From NCBI GenBank assembly GCA_963806685.1, contig CAWDZB010000006.1:206523-270522 (forward strand): a stretch of 64,000 bases of DNA, given 5' to 3'. The translations under genes were made by a program, and so were the position numbers. Origin of the DNA: DDH964 sp963806685 (lineage in GTDB: Bacteria; Desulfobacterota; Desulfuromonadia; Desulfuromonadales; DDH964). Each line of letters begins with the position of its first letter. The stretch's first letter is position 1. The notes beneath the pieces are model-generated. The model searched no databases. It was not told the origin of the DNA and saw only the letters and a program-made list of their open reading frames with translations. Shown here one piece after another: positions 37,940 to 46,607 of the stretch.

Positions 37940-39034
37940 TCAGCGGCCGGTGTGCAGAGCTTTTTCGAGCTTCCGGCTGTAGCTCGACATGGCGTAACAG
38001 CAGACGAAATAGAGAACGGCCAGAAAGATGTAAGCTTCGGTCGAAAACCCGGCCCACTTCGGGTTGGAGAGCGTCACCTTCGTCGTCTTGAGGACGTCAT
38101 AGAGAGCGATGATCACCACCAACGAAGTGTCCTTGAATGCCGAGATCAGAATCCCGACGCTCGGTGGGATGACGATTTTCAGGGCCTGCGGCAGGATGAT
38201 CAACCGCATCGTCTGGCTGTGCTTTAACCCCAGCGACTCGGCCGCCTCGTACTGGCCGCGCGGCATGGCCTGGAGGCCACCGCGGACCACTTCGGCAATA
38301 TAGGCGGCAGTGAACATGATGATTGCCACCTGGGCGCGCAGCACCTTGTCGATAGTCACCCCCTCGGGGAGGAACAGCGGGAACATCACCGAGGACATGA
38401 AGAGCAGGCTGATCAGCGGCACGCCGCGGATCAGCTCGATGTAGATCACGCACAGGGATTTGATCGCCGGCATCCGCGAACGCCTCCCCAGGGCCAGCAG
38501 CACTCCCAGCGGGTAGGCGGCGAACATGCCGAACAGGGCCAGCATCAGGGTCAGCGGCAGGCCGCTCCACTGGCTGGTCTCCACCACCGACAGGCCGAAA
38601 AGGCCGCCATGCATCAGAATCCCCATCACCGCCAGCGATGCGGGCCACAACCAAACGAGAAATCGGGTCCAGTGGCGGCGATCCTTGGAATAGAATACCA
38701 GCGCCACCAGCAGGATCATGGCAATGGCCGGGCGCCACTGCTGGTCATGGGGGAAGAAGCCGAAAATGATGAAACGAATGTTGGCCGGAATAATCGACCA
38801 GCAGGCGCCGTCGATATCCCGGCAGGCTTCGGCACTACTGAACCAGCGGCTGTCGACGAAGGCCCATTTGAAGAGAGGAGGCCCCAACTTGGCCAGGACG
38901 GCAAAGGTCACCAGGGTAAGCAGGGAGTTGTACCAGGTATTGAAAAGATTCTCGCGCAGCCAGCCCAAGACACCGACCCGGGTGACCGGCGGTTTGAGTA
39001 CTTCAGGAGCGGGACCGGGAGTGGAGGAATTCAT
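37940..39034 (-). CDS. aapM: General L-amino acid ABC transporter, permease AapM
   Basis: The 364-residue inner-membrane permease has the polar amino acid transporter EAA loop: QYEAAESLGLKHSQTMRLII then LPQALKIVIPP. An N-terminal extension precedes the HisM-like core, as in AapM. It partners AapQ. The gap to aapQ is 4 bp, indicating one transcript. Confidence 0.95.
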   Translation of the reverse strand: MNSSTPGPAPEVLKPPVTRVGVLGWLRENLFNTWYNSLLTLVTFAVLAKLGPPLFKWAFVDSRWFSSAEACRDIDGACWSIIPANIRFIIFGFFPHDQQWRPAIAMILLVALVFYSKDRRHWTRFLVWLWPASLAVMGILMHGGLFGLSVVETSQWSGLPLTLMLALFGMFAAYPLGVLLALGRRSRMPAIKSLCVIYIELIRGVPLISLLFMSSVMFPLFLPEGVTIDKVLRAQVAIIMFTAAYIAEVVRGGLQAMPRGQYEAAESLGLKHSQTMRLIILPQALKIVIPPSVGILISAFKDTSLVVIIALYDVLKTTKVTLSNPKWAGFSTEAYIFLAVLYFVCCYAMSSYSRKLEKALHTGR

Positions 39035-39038
39035 CGCA

Positions 39039-40238
39039 TCACCTCTCCACCAGGGCCATTTTTTTGTTGTACCAGTTCATGAAAAGGGAGGTCGAGAGGC
39101 TGAAGAAGAGGAAAATGACCATGATCAGCGCCACCCCCTCGATCGCCTGTCCGGTCTGGTTGATGGTGGTGTTGGCGACCGCCACGAAGTCGGGAAAGCC
39201 GATAGCGATCGCCAGTGAGCTGTTCTTGGTCAGGTTGAGCATCTGGCTGGTCAAGGGCGGGATGATCACCCGCAGCGCCTGGGGAAGGATCACCAGGTGC
39301 AGAACCTGGCCGGGACGCAGACCAACCGCCATCGCCGCCTCGACCTGGCCGCTCCCCACTGACTGGATTCCGGCACGGACAATCTCGGCGACAAAAGCCG
39401 AGGTATAAAGGACCAAACCGAGCAGCAGGGCGGAGAACTCGGGGCTGAGGGTCATTCCACCGCTGAAGTTGAAGCCGCGCAGGACCGGCACATCCATCGT
39501 CGCTGGTGCCCCGTATCCCCACCAGACCAGGGTCGGCAACGCCAGGCAGAGCAGCAGGGAAACCCGCACCGCCGGAAAGAACTGGCCGGTGCGTTCCTGG
39601 CGTCGACGCGCCCAGCGATGCAGCAGCCAACTGCCCACCAACGCGGCCAGAAAAGCCCAGCCCATGGCTGCATGGGCCGGGTTCTTGAGCGGTACGCCGA
39701 AGATCAGGCCGCGGTTGCAAATAAAGAGACCGGGCAGAGGGTGGAGCGCCTGGCGCGGGGACGGGAAGGCCTCGTAAAAGATCGCGTACCAGAAGAAAAG
39801 TTGCAGCAGAACCGGGATGTTCTGCATCGTTTCGATAAATCCCCCCGCCAGCTTTGCCAGTAACCAGTTTTTCGAAAGGCGGGCGATGCCGATGAAGGTC
39901 CCGAGGATGGTGGTGAGCACGATGCCGATAAAGGCCACCTTGATAGTATTGAGGGCGCCGACCAGCAGGGCCCGGGCGTAGGTATCGGCCGCCGAGTAGG
40001 GGATCAGCGATTCGCCGATTTCAAAGGACGCCTCCTTGTTGAGGAAGCCGAAACCGGTGGCGATCGACTGGCGGGCGAGGTTGGCCTGGGTATTGGCGAA
40101 AAGATAATAGCCGAGCAGAAAGACCACCAGCAAGGCGGCGGCCTGGAAAACCAGGGCCCGCTTTGCGGGATCACGCCAGAACGGCACCCGGGGCGGGGCG
40201 ACCTGGTCGGCATTGGGGGTGGCGGGTGTCTCGTTCAA
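39039..40238 (-). CDS. aapQ: General L-amino acid ABC transporter, permease AapQ
   Basis: The 399-residue permease has a long HisM-type core with QVEAAMAVGLRPGQVLHLVI then LPQALRVIIPPLT (EAA loop). An early segment, LNKEASFEIGESLIPYSAAD, is typical of AapQ. The predicted heterodimer is with AapM. A hairpin between aapJ and aapQ probably lowers its expression relative to the binding protein. Confidence 0.95.
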   Translation of the reverse strand: MNETPATPNADQVAPPRVPFWRDPAKRALVFQAAALLVVFLLGYYLFANTQANLARQSIATGFGFLNKEASFEIGESLIPYSAADTYARALLVGALNTIKVAFIGIVLTTILGTFIGIARLSKNWLLAKLAGGFIETMQNIPVLLQLFFWYAIFYEAFPSPRQALHPLPGLFICNRGLIFGVPLKNPAHAAMGWAFLAALVGSWLLHRWARRRQERTGQFFPAVRVSLLLCLALPTLVWWGYGAPATMDVPVLRGFNFSGGMTLSPEFSALLLGLVLYTSAFVAEIVRAGIQSVGSGQVEAAMAVGLRPGQVLHLVILPQALRVIIPPLTSQMLNLTKNSSLAIAIGFPDFVAVANTTINQTGQAIEGVALIMVIFLFFSLSTSLFMNWYNKKMALVER

Positions 40239-40257
40239 GGTCGAGAACCATTTCAGG

Positions 40258-40288
40258 GCCGGGGACGCGGGCTCGCCGCGCCCCCGGC
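40258..40288 (-). promoter_or_regulatory. Hairpin between aapJ and aapQ
   Basis: GCCGGGG and CCCCGGC pair around an inner CGCGG/CCGCG stem. Such hairpins after binding-protein genes often protect the upstream mRNA or attenuate read-through; there is no T-run. Confidence 0.65.
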
Positions 40289-40302
40289 GTCAGCTGCAAG
40301 GG

Positions 40303-41322
40303 TTACTTGAAGGGGGGCGAATACATCAGTCCGCCCTGGGTCCAGAGGGCGTTGAGCCCCCGCTCCAGGCCCAGCGGGGTGTTTTTGCCGACGTTGCGCT
40401 CGAAGACCTCGCCGTAATTGCCGACCTGTTTGACGATGTTGTAGGCCCACTTCTCGTCGAGACCGAGGGCCGCACCGTTGCCCGGGATTACGCCGAGGAA
40501 GCGCTGAATGCCGGGATTGGTGCTCTTGAGCATCTCGTCGACATTCTTCGAAGTGATGCCGTACTCCTCGGCCTGAATCATCGCCAGCACCGAGAAATCG
40601 ACGATGTCGCGCCACTGATCGTCGCCGTGGCGCACTGCCGGGGCGAGGGGCTCCTTGGAAATGATCTCGGGGAGGATGACGTAGTCCTTCGGGTTGGGGG
40701 CGATGGCCCGGGCTCCGGCGAGCTGCGAGGCGTCGGAGGTCAGCACGTCGCAGCGCCCGGCGAAAAAGGTCTTGGCCAGTTCCGCGGTCGCCTCGATGAC
40801 CACCGGCTTCCACTTCATGTTATGGGTACGGAAGTAGTCGGCGGCGTTCTGCTCGGTGGTGGTCCCCGGCAGGACGCAGACCGTGGCGCCACTCAGTTCC
40901 TTGGCGCTCTTCACGCCGAGTTTTTTAGGAACCAAGAAGCCCTGGCCATCGTAGTAGTTGACCTGCACAAAGTTGAGGCCGAGCTGGGTCTCGCGGGTCA
41001 GGGTGCGGGTGGCGTTGCGGCACAGCACGTCGATCTCGCCGGACTGCAGGGCGGTAAAACGCTGCTGGGCGGTGAGGGGAGTATATTTCAACTTGTCGGC
41101 ATTACCGAAAACCGCTGCAGAGATAGCGCGGGCCGTATCGACGTCAAGGCCACGCCAGACCCCCTTCTCGTCCGGCATGCCGAAGCCGAATACCCCGCCG
41201 TTGACACCGACCTGGATGAACCCCTTTTTCTTCACCGCGTCCAGCGTCTCTCCGGCACAGGCCAGGCTGGCGGATAACAGCGAAAGAACAATGACCGACA
41301 CCACGACTCTTGACAGCTTCAT
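40303..41322 (-). CDS. aapJ: General L-amino acid ABC transporter, periplasmic binding protein AapJ
   Basis: The 339-residue protein has a signal peptide (VVVSVIVLSLLSASLACA). A family 3 solute-binding domain follows: LDAVKKKGFIQVGVNGGVFG, GLDVDTARAISAAVFG, LSGATVCVLPGTTTEQNAAD. It matches AapJ/BztA in length and motifs and should capture a broad range of L-amino acids. It is first in the operon. The ribosome site is GAAGGAGAAAACGG. Confidence 0.95.
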   Translation of the reverse strand: MKLSRVVVSVIVLSLLSASLACAGETLDAVKKKGFIQVGVNGGVFGFGMPDEKGVWRGLDVDTARAISAAVFGNADKLKYTPLTAQQRFTALQSGEIDVLCRNATRTLTRETQLGLNFVQVNYYDGQGFLVPKKLGVKSAKELSGATVCVLPGTTTEQNAADYFRTHNMKWKPVVIEATAELAKTFFAGRCDVLTSDASQLAGARAIAPNPKDYVILPEIISKEPLAPAVRHGDDQWRDIVDFSVLAMIQAEEYGITSKNVDEMLKSTNPGIQRFLGVIPGNGAALGLDEKWAYNIVKQVGNYGEVFERNVGKNTPLGLERGLNALWTQGGLMYSPPFK

Positions 41323-41404
41323 CCGTTTTCTCCTTCGGGTTAGGGGGAACCGAACAACCGCCGTCGCGAAACATCCTGCAACGGGACTTCGTGGGCAAAA
41401 ACGG

Positions 41405-42478
41405 CTAATAACAATGTTCTACAAAAATATAAGGTACACATTGGGCGTCGTCAAATCGGGATCGTCGTCTCTCGAGTTTACCAGGCCCCACTTTCAGGCG
41501 CGGCTTCTTGTGAAAGCTCATGCTGTAGCCCAGAAAGGTCCTCTGCCAGGGTCGGTCAACGGCGCTTTTGGCGCGGTTGACCTTGAGCTTGAGCCGCTGT
41601 TCGAGAAACCGGGTCAACGAGGCCATCACCCGCTCCGCAGACCGGCGACTATGAACGTAAATGTTACAGTCGTCGGCATAGCGGCAGAAGGCATGGCCGC
41701 GCTTCTCCAGTTCCTTGTCGAACTCGTCGAGCAGGATGTTCGACAACAAGGGTGAGATCGGGCCGCCTTGCGGCGTCCCCTCCACCCGGGGCGAGACAAT
41801 CCCTCCTTCGAGAACTCCGGCCGTCAGGTAGTTGCGAATCAGTTGCAGCACCCGACGGTCTTTAACCTTGCGAGCCACACGTGCCATGAGCACGTCGTGC
41901 CCCACCCGGTCGAAGAACTTCTCCAGGTCGATATCGACCACCCAGCGTCGCCCCTCGGACACACGCCTGCGGGCGACCTCAACGGCCTGATGGGCGCTCC
42001 TTCCGGGCCGAAACCCGTAGGAGCTCTCGGAGAAGTCCGGTTCGAACAGCCGCATCAGCTCCTGATGCAGCGCCTGCTGAATGACCCGGTCCAGCACCGT
42101 GGGGATGCCGAGCATGCGCATCCCGCCGCCGGGCTTGGGGATTTCCACCCTGCGCACCGGCCGGGGCTGATAGGTCCCGTTCAGCAGCTCTTCCTTGATG
42201 CGCGGCCACTCCTTCTTCAGATAGTCCTTGAGGTCGCGAACCGGCATCCCGTCGATGCCGGGCGCCCCCTTGTTGCTGACCACCCGCTCGTAGGCCGCCA
42301 TCATGTTGCCGCGGCTGACAACTTCCTCCATCAGTCGCGTCTCCACTTCCGTCCAGGAAGGTTCCCGGCATGCCGTGACGCTTGACGCACCTCCGCCGTA
42401 CTCTCGCGACTTCCGGTCGCTACCCTCGGGCGCGGCCTCTGGCATCTCAGCCAGAGCTTCTGCTTCCTCGATCGTCAT
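41405..42478 (-). pseudogene. Group II intron reverse transcriptase/maturase, truncated
   Basis: The 357-residue protein carries RT domains 1-7: NKGAPGIDGMPV, IPKPGGGMRMLGIPTVLDRV, SYGFRPGRSAHQAV, DIDLEKFFDRVGHDVLM, GTPQGGPISPLLSNI, and the catalytic FCRYADDCNIYV. After GYSMSFHKKPRLKVGPGKLE the sequence becomes unrelated (CVPYIFVEHCY), so the maturase (X) and any endonuclease domain are lost. The 90 bp upstream is too short for the 5' intron RNA (domains I-III). It is a dead fragment, not a mobile intron. Confidence 0.85.
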
Positions 42479-42499
42479 CGAAATTCGGGGCTCCTGATA

Positions 42500-42538
42500 A
42501 ACAAGGGGACGGTCCCGTTACGGATCGTCCCCCTTGTT
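42500..42538 (-). terminator. Inverted repeat between DUF815 and the intron RT fragment
   Basis: AACAAGGGG-ACG pairs with CGT-CCCCCTTGTT, 12 bp with a one-base bulge and a 14-nt loop. On the minus strand it follows the DUF815 stop and is followed by TTTAT, so it may terminate that gene. Confidence 0.6.
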
Positions 42539-42568
42539 CCTTCCCTGCCGACCGGTTCTCCCCGCCGG

Positions 42569-43462
42569 TCAGGCCGCCCGCAGCCGCAGGAGGTAACGGC
42601 CGACCCAGTTCTTGGCAAACTGGAAGGCGGTCCGGCCGCAGCGCTTGCTCTTGTCGTGGGACCACTTGATCGCCTCCAGCTCCAGTTCCTTGGACCACGG
42701 AATCTCCAGCTGCTGCTTGCGCCCCTCACGCTCGACGCAGAGGCGCACCGCCTCCAGGTAACGATCCTGGTTGAAGACCTGGAAGGGAACCCACAGCCCG
42801 AAGCGGTCGGAGAGGGAAACCTTTTCCTCAGTTGCTTCGCTCTGCTGCAACTCGCCGTTGACGAACTTGCCGCCGATCTTGTCACTCTCGTATTCGGGCA
42901 GCAGGTGGCGGCGGTTGGAGGTGACATAGATCAGCACGTTCTCCGGCGCCGAATAGACAGAACCGTCGAGGGCGCTCTTGAGCATCTTGTAGCTCAGTTC
43001 GCCGACCTCGAAGGTCAGATCGTCGCAGAGCAATATAAAACGGTAGGGTTCGTTCTCCACCGCAGCGAAGATCTCGGAGAGATAGATCAGGTCCTCCTTC
43101 TCCACCTGGATGACCCGCAGCCCTTCGGGTGCGAACTTGTTGAGCAGCGCCTTGACCAGGGAAGACTTGCCGGTGCCGCGCGAGCCCCAGAGCAGGGCGT
43201 TGTTGGCTGGAAGACCGAAAAGGAACTGGCGGGTGTTGCTGATCATCACCTCCTTTTGCTTCTCGACGCCGAGCAGTTCGTCCAGCGAGGTGGTGTCGGT
43301 CACCTTGACCGCTTCGAGATATCCGGAGAAGGAATGGCGGCGCCAGTTGGCAGCGGTACAGGTGGACCAGTCGATCGGCGCGACAGCCCTGGGCAAAAGC
43401 ATTTCGACGGAACTGAGGACCCGCTCGAGGCGAGCTACAACTTCGGGTTTCAGGTTGATCAT
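42569..43462 (-). CDS. DUF815 family AAA+ ATPase
   Basis: The 297-residue protein has Walker A GSRGTGKSS in NNALLWGSRGTGKSSLVKAL, Walker B FILLCDDLTFE, and VLIYVTSNRRHLLPE (sensor 1). The family (DUF815) consists of AAA+ ATPases of unknown substrate found widely in bacteria. It begins at 43462 (MINLKPEVVARL). It lies alone upstream of the intron fragment. Confidence 0.88.
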   Translation of the reverse strand: MINLKPEVVARLERVLSSVEMLLPRAVAPIDWSTCTAANWRRHSFSGYLEAVKVTDTTSLDELLGVEKQKEVMISNTRQFLFGLPANNALLWGSRGTGKSSLVKALLNKFAPEGLRVIQVEKEDLIYLSEIFAAVENEPYRFILLCDDLTFEVGELSYKMLKSALDGSVYSAPENVLIYVTSNRRHLLPEYESDKIGGKFVNGELQQSEATEEKVSLSDRFGLWVPFQVFNQDRYLEAVRLCVEREGRKQQLEIPWSKELELEAIKWSHDKSKRCGRTAFQFAKNWVGRYLLRLRAA

Positions 43463-44119
43463 AACGGCTCACTTTCAGTGACGAATAAAGGGATGGCGCT
43501 CGCCTCCGGGCGAGCAAAGTCTCCCTGTATACGCCAGGCCCAAACGGGTGTCAAACCAAAAGATGGGTTTGCCTTTGCCCGGGAAGAACCCCGGGCAGGC
43601 ACTTTCCCCGGGACCGGGGTTTGGGACCCGGTGTGCAATGATGCCTGTGCTGGACAACAGCCAGCCTGGGGGAGCGCTCTCTATTTGCACACTCACCTGC
43701 CGGCCTCGCAAGTTTCGCAATAACGAATTGGACCGACATTTTTCGAGTCCCAGGAGGTTTGATAACCGGCCTTGGCCAGACTGCCGGCGCTGCTCGCTTC
43801 AGGGATGCTACTTATGAGACAATCCCAAGTTGCCTCCGCACAAAGCTATTCTCATTTACTTAATATCCGGGAAATTGATAAAAGTGTCCTTGCTGGAGAG
43901 GCAAAGTCAGGTCGGTTCTGCTTGCAGGGCATGCGCCGGACGGGGTGGAAACAAAATATTACGCGTCAGATTTCTCCTTTTCCGTAAGACACGTCCCTGC
44001 TACCCTTTTTGGTACGACCTATAGTGCTACGGGCGACGGTTTTTCTGCAGGCCGGTTTCTCCGGACCAGGGAAATCATTCTTCCGTTTGGCAAACCGTTC
44101 TGCAGGAAAGAGCGTTGGC
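43463..44119. other. 657-bp intergenic region without a recognisable gene
   Basis: Small GC-rich palindromes occur: GCTCGCC/GGCGAGC at 43498-43515, and GCCCGGG/CCCGGGC near 43577. From ~43800 the composition is more AT-rich. No protein-coding frame of convincing quality and no known RNA gene was found. Confidence 0.5.
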
Positions 44120-44915
44120 ATGCAAAAAGAACAACTCATTCGGCTTGCATTTTTCTTCGGAACCCTGGGACTTGTCGCCACCTGGGAAGTTGTCGCGCCC
44201 CGGCGGGCGCTGACCGACCGCAAAGGACGGCGCTGGTTCTCCAACCTTGCCCTGGTGGCGATCGATACCGCGGCGGTGCGCTTTTTAGTGCCTGTCCTTC
44301 CGGTTGGAATGGCGTACCTGGCCCAACAGAGGGGCTGGGGCCTCCTGAACCTCTTCGCTCCTACCGGGCTGGTGCAAGATCGTTCTGGCCGTCGCGGCTC
44401 TCGACTTCGTTATTTATCTCCAGCATGTCCTGTTCCATTTCCTGCCGATTCTCTGGCGCGTTCACCGCATGCACCACACGGACCTCGATATCGATGTCAC
44501 CACCGGCAATCGCTTTCATCCCATCGAGATCGTCATTTCCATCGGCGTCAAACTGGCGGCAGTGACCCTGCTCGGACCACCAGCAGGCGCAGTTCTCATC
44601 TTTGAGGTGGTGCTGAACTCGACGGCCCAATTCAACCACGGCAATATTCGGATGCCCGAAACGGTAGATCGCTGGCTGCGGCTGCTCGTGGTGACACCGG
44701 ACATGCACCGGGTCCATCATTCGGTCATCCCCCGGGAGACCAACAGCAACTTCGGCTTCAATCTGCCGTGGTGGGATCGACTCTGCGGAACCTATCGCCC
44801 TCAACCCGAATTGGGGCATCCGGGAATGAGCATTGGCCTCAAGGAGTTTCGGGATCCGGCAATGCTCAGTCTGTCCCGCTTGCTCATTCAGCCTTTTATT
44901 CGTAAGCTTCCATGA
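44120..44915 (+). pseudogene. Sterol desaturase/fatty acid hydroxylase-family protein, frameshifted
   Basis: From ATG 44120 the frame gives QKEQLIRLAFFFGTLGLVAT and a normal membrane N-terminus up to APTGL near 44370. The same reading then derails. In another frame the sequence continues KIVLAVAALDFVIYLQHVLF, the His-box cluster HFLPILWRVHRMHHTD, FNHGNIRMPE and HRVHHSVIPRE, the di-iron histidines of the family. A single indel near 44365-44375 explains it. Function would be C-H oxidation of a lipid; broken as given. Confidence 0.85.
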
Positions 44916-44989
44916 CGGTCTCCCAGCTACGCTCTGAGGAGAGCGTCACTGGTTCCAACATGTGAGTAAAGTAATGCAGGGAGAAAATT

Positions 44990-45823
44990 ATGCGATTTAG
45001 GGACCTGTTTTCACGGGTGAAGACCATGGAGGCCGACGAGGCCCGCCGCTGGCTGAAGGGGCACTCGCCCGAATCCTTCACCCTTCTCGACGTGCGACAA
45101 CCCGGAGAATATGAGAACGGGCATTTGCCCGGTGCCGTCCTGATACCGCTGCCGCAACTGGAACAGCGCCTGGGGGAGATCGACCCGGAGAAACCCGTCC
45201 TGGCTTACTGAAAGGCCGGGGGGCGCAGCCGGTCGGCTGCCAACGTGTTATCCAACCACGGTTTCGATGCAACCTCGATGAACGGGGGGATTGACGCCTG
45301 GAATGGCCTGGTTTCCAAGGCCTCGGTGGGGCAGGGAATGTATCTGCTCGAAGGCAACGAGACCATCGAGCAAATCATAGCCTTGGCCTACGGGCTTGAA
45401 AAGGGCTCCCGCCGCTTTTACCGGAAACTTGCCGAACGCAGCGCCGTGCCTGAGGCAAAGCGCCTCTTCGAAACTCTGTACGATGCCGAGATGCAACACG
45501 AAGAGCGCCTATGGGAACGCTACCGGGCATTGGTGGAAAACGGCGGCGAACGCACGGAGTTTGATAAGATCATCGTACCCAGAGCTCTGGAGGGGGGGCA
45601 GACCCCGGACCAGGTGCTCTCCATGTACCCGGAGGCGGGTAAGGATTTCGCCGGGTCCCTGGACCTGGCGATGGCCCTGGAAACCGATGCCTTGGACCTC
45701 TATCTAAGGATGGCGACCGCCTTCGATGGTAGACAGACCCGATCGGTCTTCATCGATCTGGCCGAAGAGGAGCGAGAGCATCTTAAAGAGCTCGGGAAGC
45801 TACGCGGGGAGGTTGTCAGGTAA
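44990..45823 (+). CDS. Selenocysteine-containing rhodanese-ferritin-like fusion (UGA read-through)
   Basis: ATG 44990 opens a rhodanese domain (SFTLLDVRQPGEYENGHLPG). After 73 codons comes TGA at 45209-45211 in the exact place of the rhodanese catalytic cysteine: ...VLAY-TGA-KAGGRSRSAANVL. The same frame continues to 45823 (MNGGIDAWNG, then a ferritin-like helix bundle: ALAYGLEKGSRRFYRKLAER, YDAEMQHEERLW, EEEREHLKELGKL). No frameshift is needed; only TGA interrupts it. A hairpin with a GGUC loop begins 14 nt after TGA, as in bacterial SECIS elements. This is best read as selenocysteine at position 74, total 277 residues. A pseudogene with a stop exactly at the active-site residue is the alternative. 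Confidence 0.82.
45225..45240 (+). promoter_or_regulatory. Candidate bacterial SECIS hairpin of the rhodanese-ferritin gene
   Basis: GCAGCC-GGTC-GGCTGC is a perfect 6-bp stem with loop GGUC, beginning 14 nt after the UGA. The GGUC loop starts 20 nt after the UGA; in E. coli fdhF a GGUC-containing loop lies at a closely similar distance. A further G223-C241 pair with one bulge can extend it. It overlaps coding sequence, as bacterial SECIS elements do. Confidence 0.75.
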
Positions 45824-45880
45824 GGAAGGAACACCTCTCGACTATTTCTGTTTTTTATTGTCAGGATTTATTGGACATCC

Positions 45881-45926
45881 AACGACCCAACCTGGTTTCA
45901 CCTGGTTGGGTCGTTCCTATTTTTTG
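45881..45926 (+). terminator. Rho-independent terminator after the selenoprotein gene
   Basis: AACGACCCAACC at 45881-45892 pairs perfectly with GGTTGGGTCGTT at 45904-45915, then CCTATTTTTTG. It ends the plus-strand transcript, facing selW across the convergent gap. Confidence 0.93.
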
Positions 45927-46035
45927 TCTCAAACAGAGGCGTAGTTTTCTAAGGGATTTTTAGGACACCCCATAGAGCCGGGACTCACCTCTATTTGAAA
46001 CCGGGGGAAGTGTTGCTCCCCGGACTACCGGTTTA

Positions 46036-46260
46036 TTAAGCCCGTTCCCGCAATCGCGCCACCAGCGCCTGTTCGTCTGGGAAGAGGCCAGTCTGCTTCT
46101 TGGAATAAAGCAGTTTCCCGTCGACGGTGACCTCGAAAACCCCGCCGCTCGACTCGTGTAGGGTGACCGCTGCCGAAAGTTCCTTTTCGAGTCTGGCCGC
46201 CAGACTGGCGGCCCGGTCGCGATAGCCTCAACGGTTGCAGAATTCGATGGTGACCTTCAT
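46036..46260 (-). CDS. SelW-like selenoprotein (CxxU, in-frame UGA)
   Basis: ATG at 46260 (ribosome site AAAAGGAG) gives MKVTIEFCNR, then TGA at codon 11 (46228-46230), then GYRDRAASLAARLEKEL, SGGVFEVTVDGKLLYSKKQTG, ending at TAA 46036. This is the 74-residue SelW/Rdx thioredoxin-like fold, with the redox motif C-x-x-U (C8-N9-R10-U11) and the family's GVFEV and K..G signatures intact. SelW family proteins with Sec or Cys at that position are known in deltaproteobacteria. A hairpin follows the UGA. It lies downstream of pcm and a DUF6504 gene on the same strand. Gene callers miss it because of the early UGA. Confidence 0.9.
46195..46213 (-). promoter_or_regulatory. Candidate SECIS hairpin of the SelW-like gene
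   Basis: On the minus strand GGCCGCCAGTCTGGCGGCC folds as a 7-8 bp perfect stem with a small loop holding GU (AGUCU). The loop lies about 22 nt after the UGA, inside the usual bacterial SECIS distance. Confidence 0.7.
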
Positions 46261-46295
46261 GGCAAGCTCCTTTTCAGATGATAGGGGTTGGCAGC

Positions 46296-46592
46296 CTAGA
46301 AGCCGGCTCTTCCAGTTTCCGGTCCGGCCGCGAAAAAAAACACCTCCCACTCCAGCGAGGCGCCGTCCTGGCGCAGGATGTAGAGCCCGCCGTCGTCCCC
46401 GCGTAGCTTGAAGTAGCGGTGATCGGGAGCCAGCCAGCGGTCGACGACCTCGCTTACCACCACCGATCGGGTTCCCAGTTGGAAGCGGCGTGGCGTCTCC
46501 TCGCCTCGGTAGCCGGCGTAGCACTCGACCTGCACCGGGAAGGGCCGGGCAAAGGAGCAGGCGCCACTTTCTTCTTTCTGCATCGCGGTCAT
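46296..46592 (-). CDS. DUF6504-like small protein
   Basis: The 98-residue protein reads RPFPVQVECYAGYRGEETPR, FQLGTRSVVVSEVVDRWLAP and DHRYFKLRGDDGGLYILRQD. This beta-rich 'cytoplasmic' family is conserved in Geobacter-like bacteria; function unknown. It sits 15 bp after pcm and 35 bp before the SelW-like gene, so the three probably share a transcript. Either M1 (46592) or M4 may be the start. Confidence 0.75.
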   Translation of the reverse strand: MTAMQKEESGACSFARPFPVQVECYAGYRGEETPRRFQLGTRSVVVSEVVDRWLAPDHRYFKLRGDDGGLYILRQDGASLEWEVFFFAAGPETGRAGF

Positions 46593-46607
46593 CGGCTTCC
46601 CCCTTTT

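Noticed and set aside
41470..41560. Intact maturase C-terminus for the group II intron protein
   Set aside because: Sequence after GPGKLE does not resemble domain X and ends within ~20 codons.
43840..43990. Possible GEMM (c-di-GMP) riboswitch upstream of the desaturase gene
   Set aside because: GGCAAAGTC resembles part of the motif, but the tetraloop receptor and other conserved parts were not found.
45209..45211. Reading the rhodanese UGA as an ordinary nonsense mutation
   Set aside because: The position is precisely the catalytic Cys, the frame downstream is intact for 204 codons, and a SECIS-like hairpin follows; a second UGA/Cys gene lies nearby. Kept as the alternative only.
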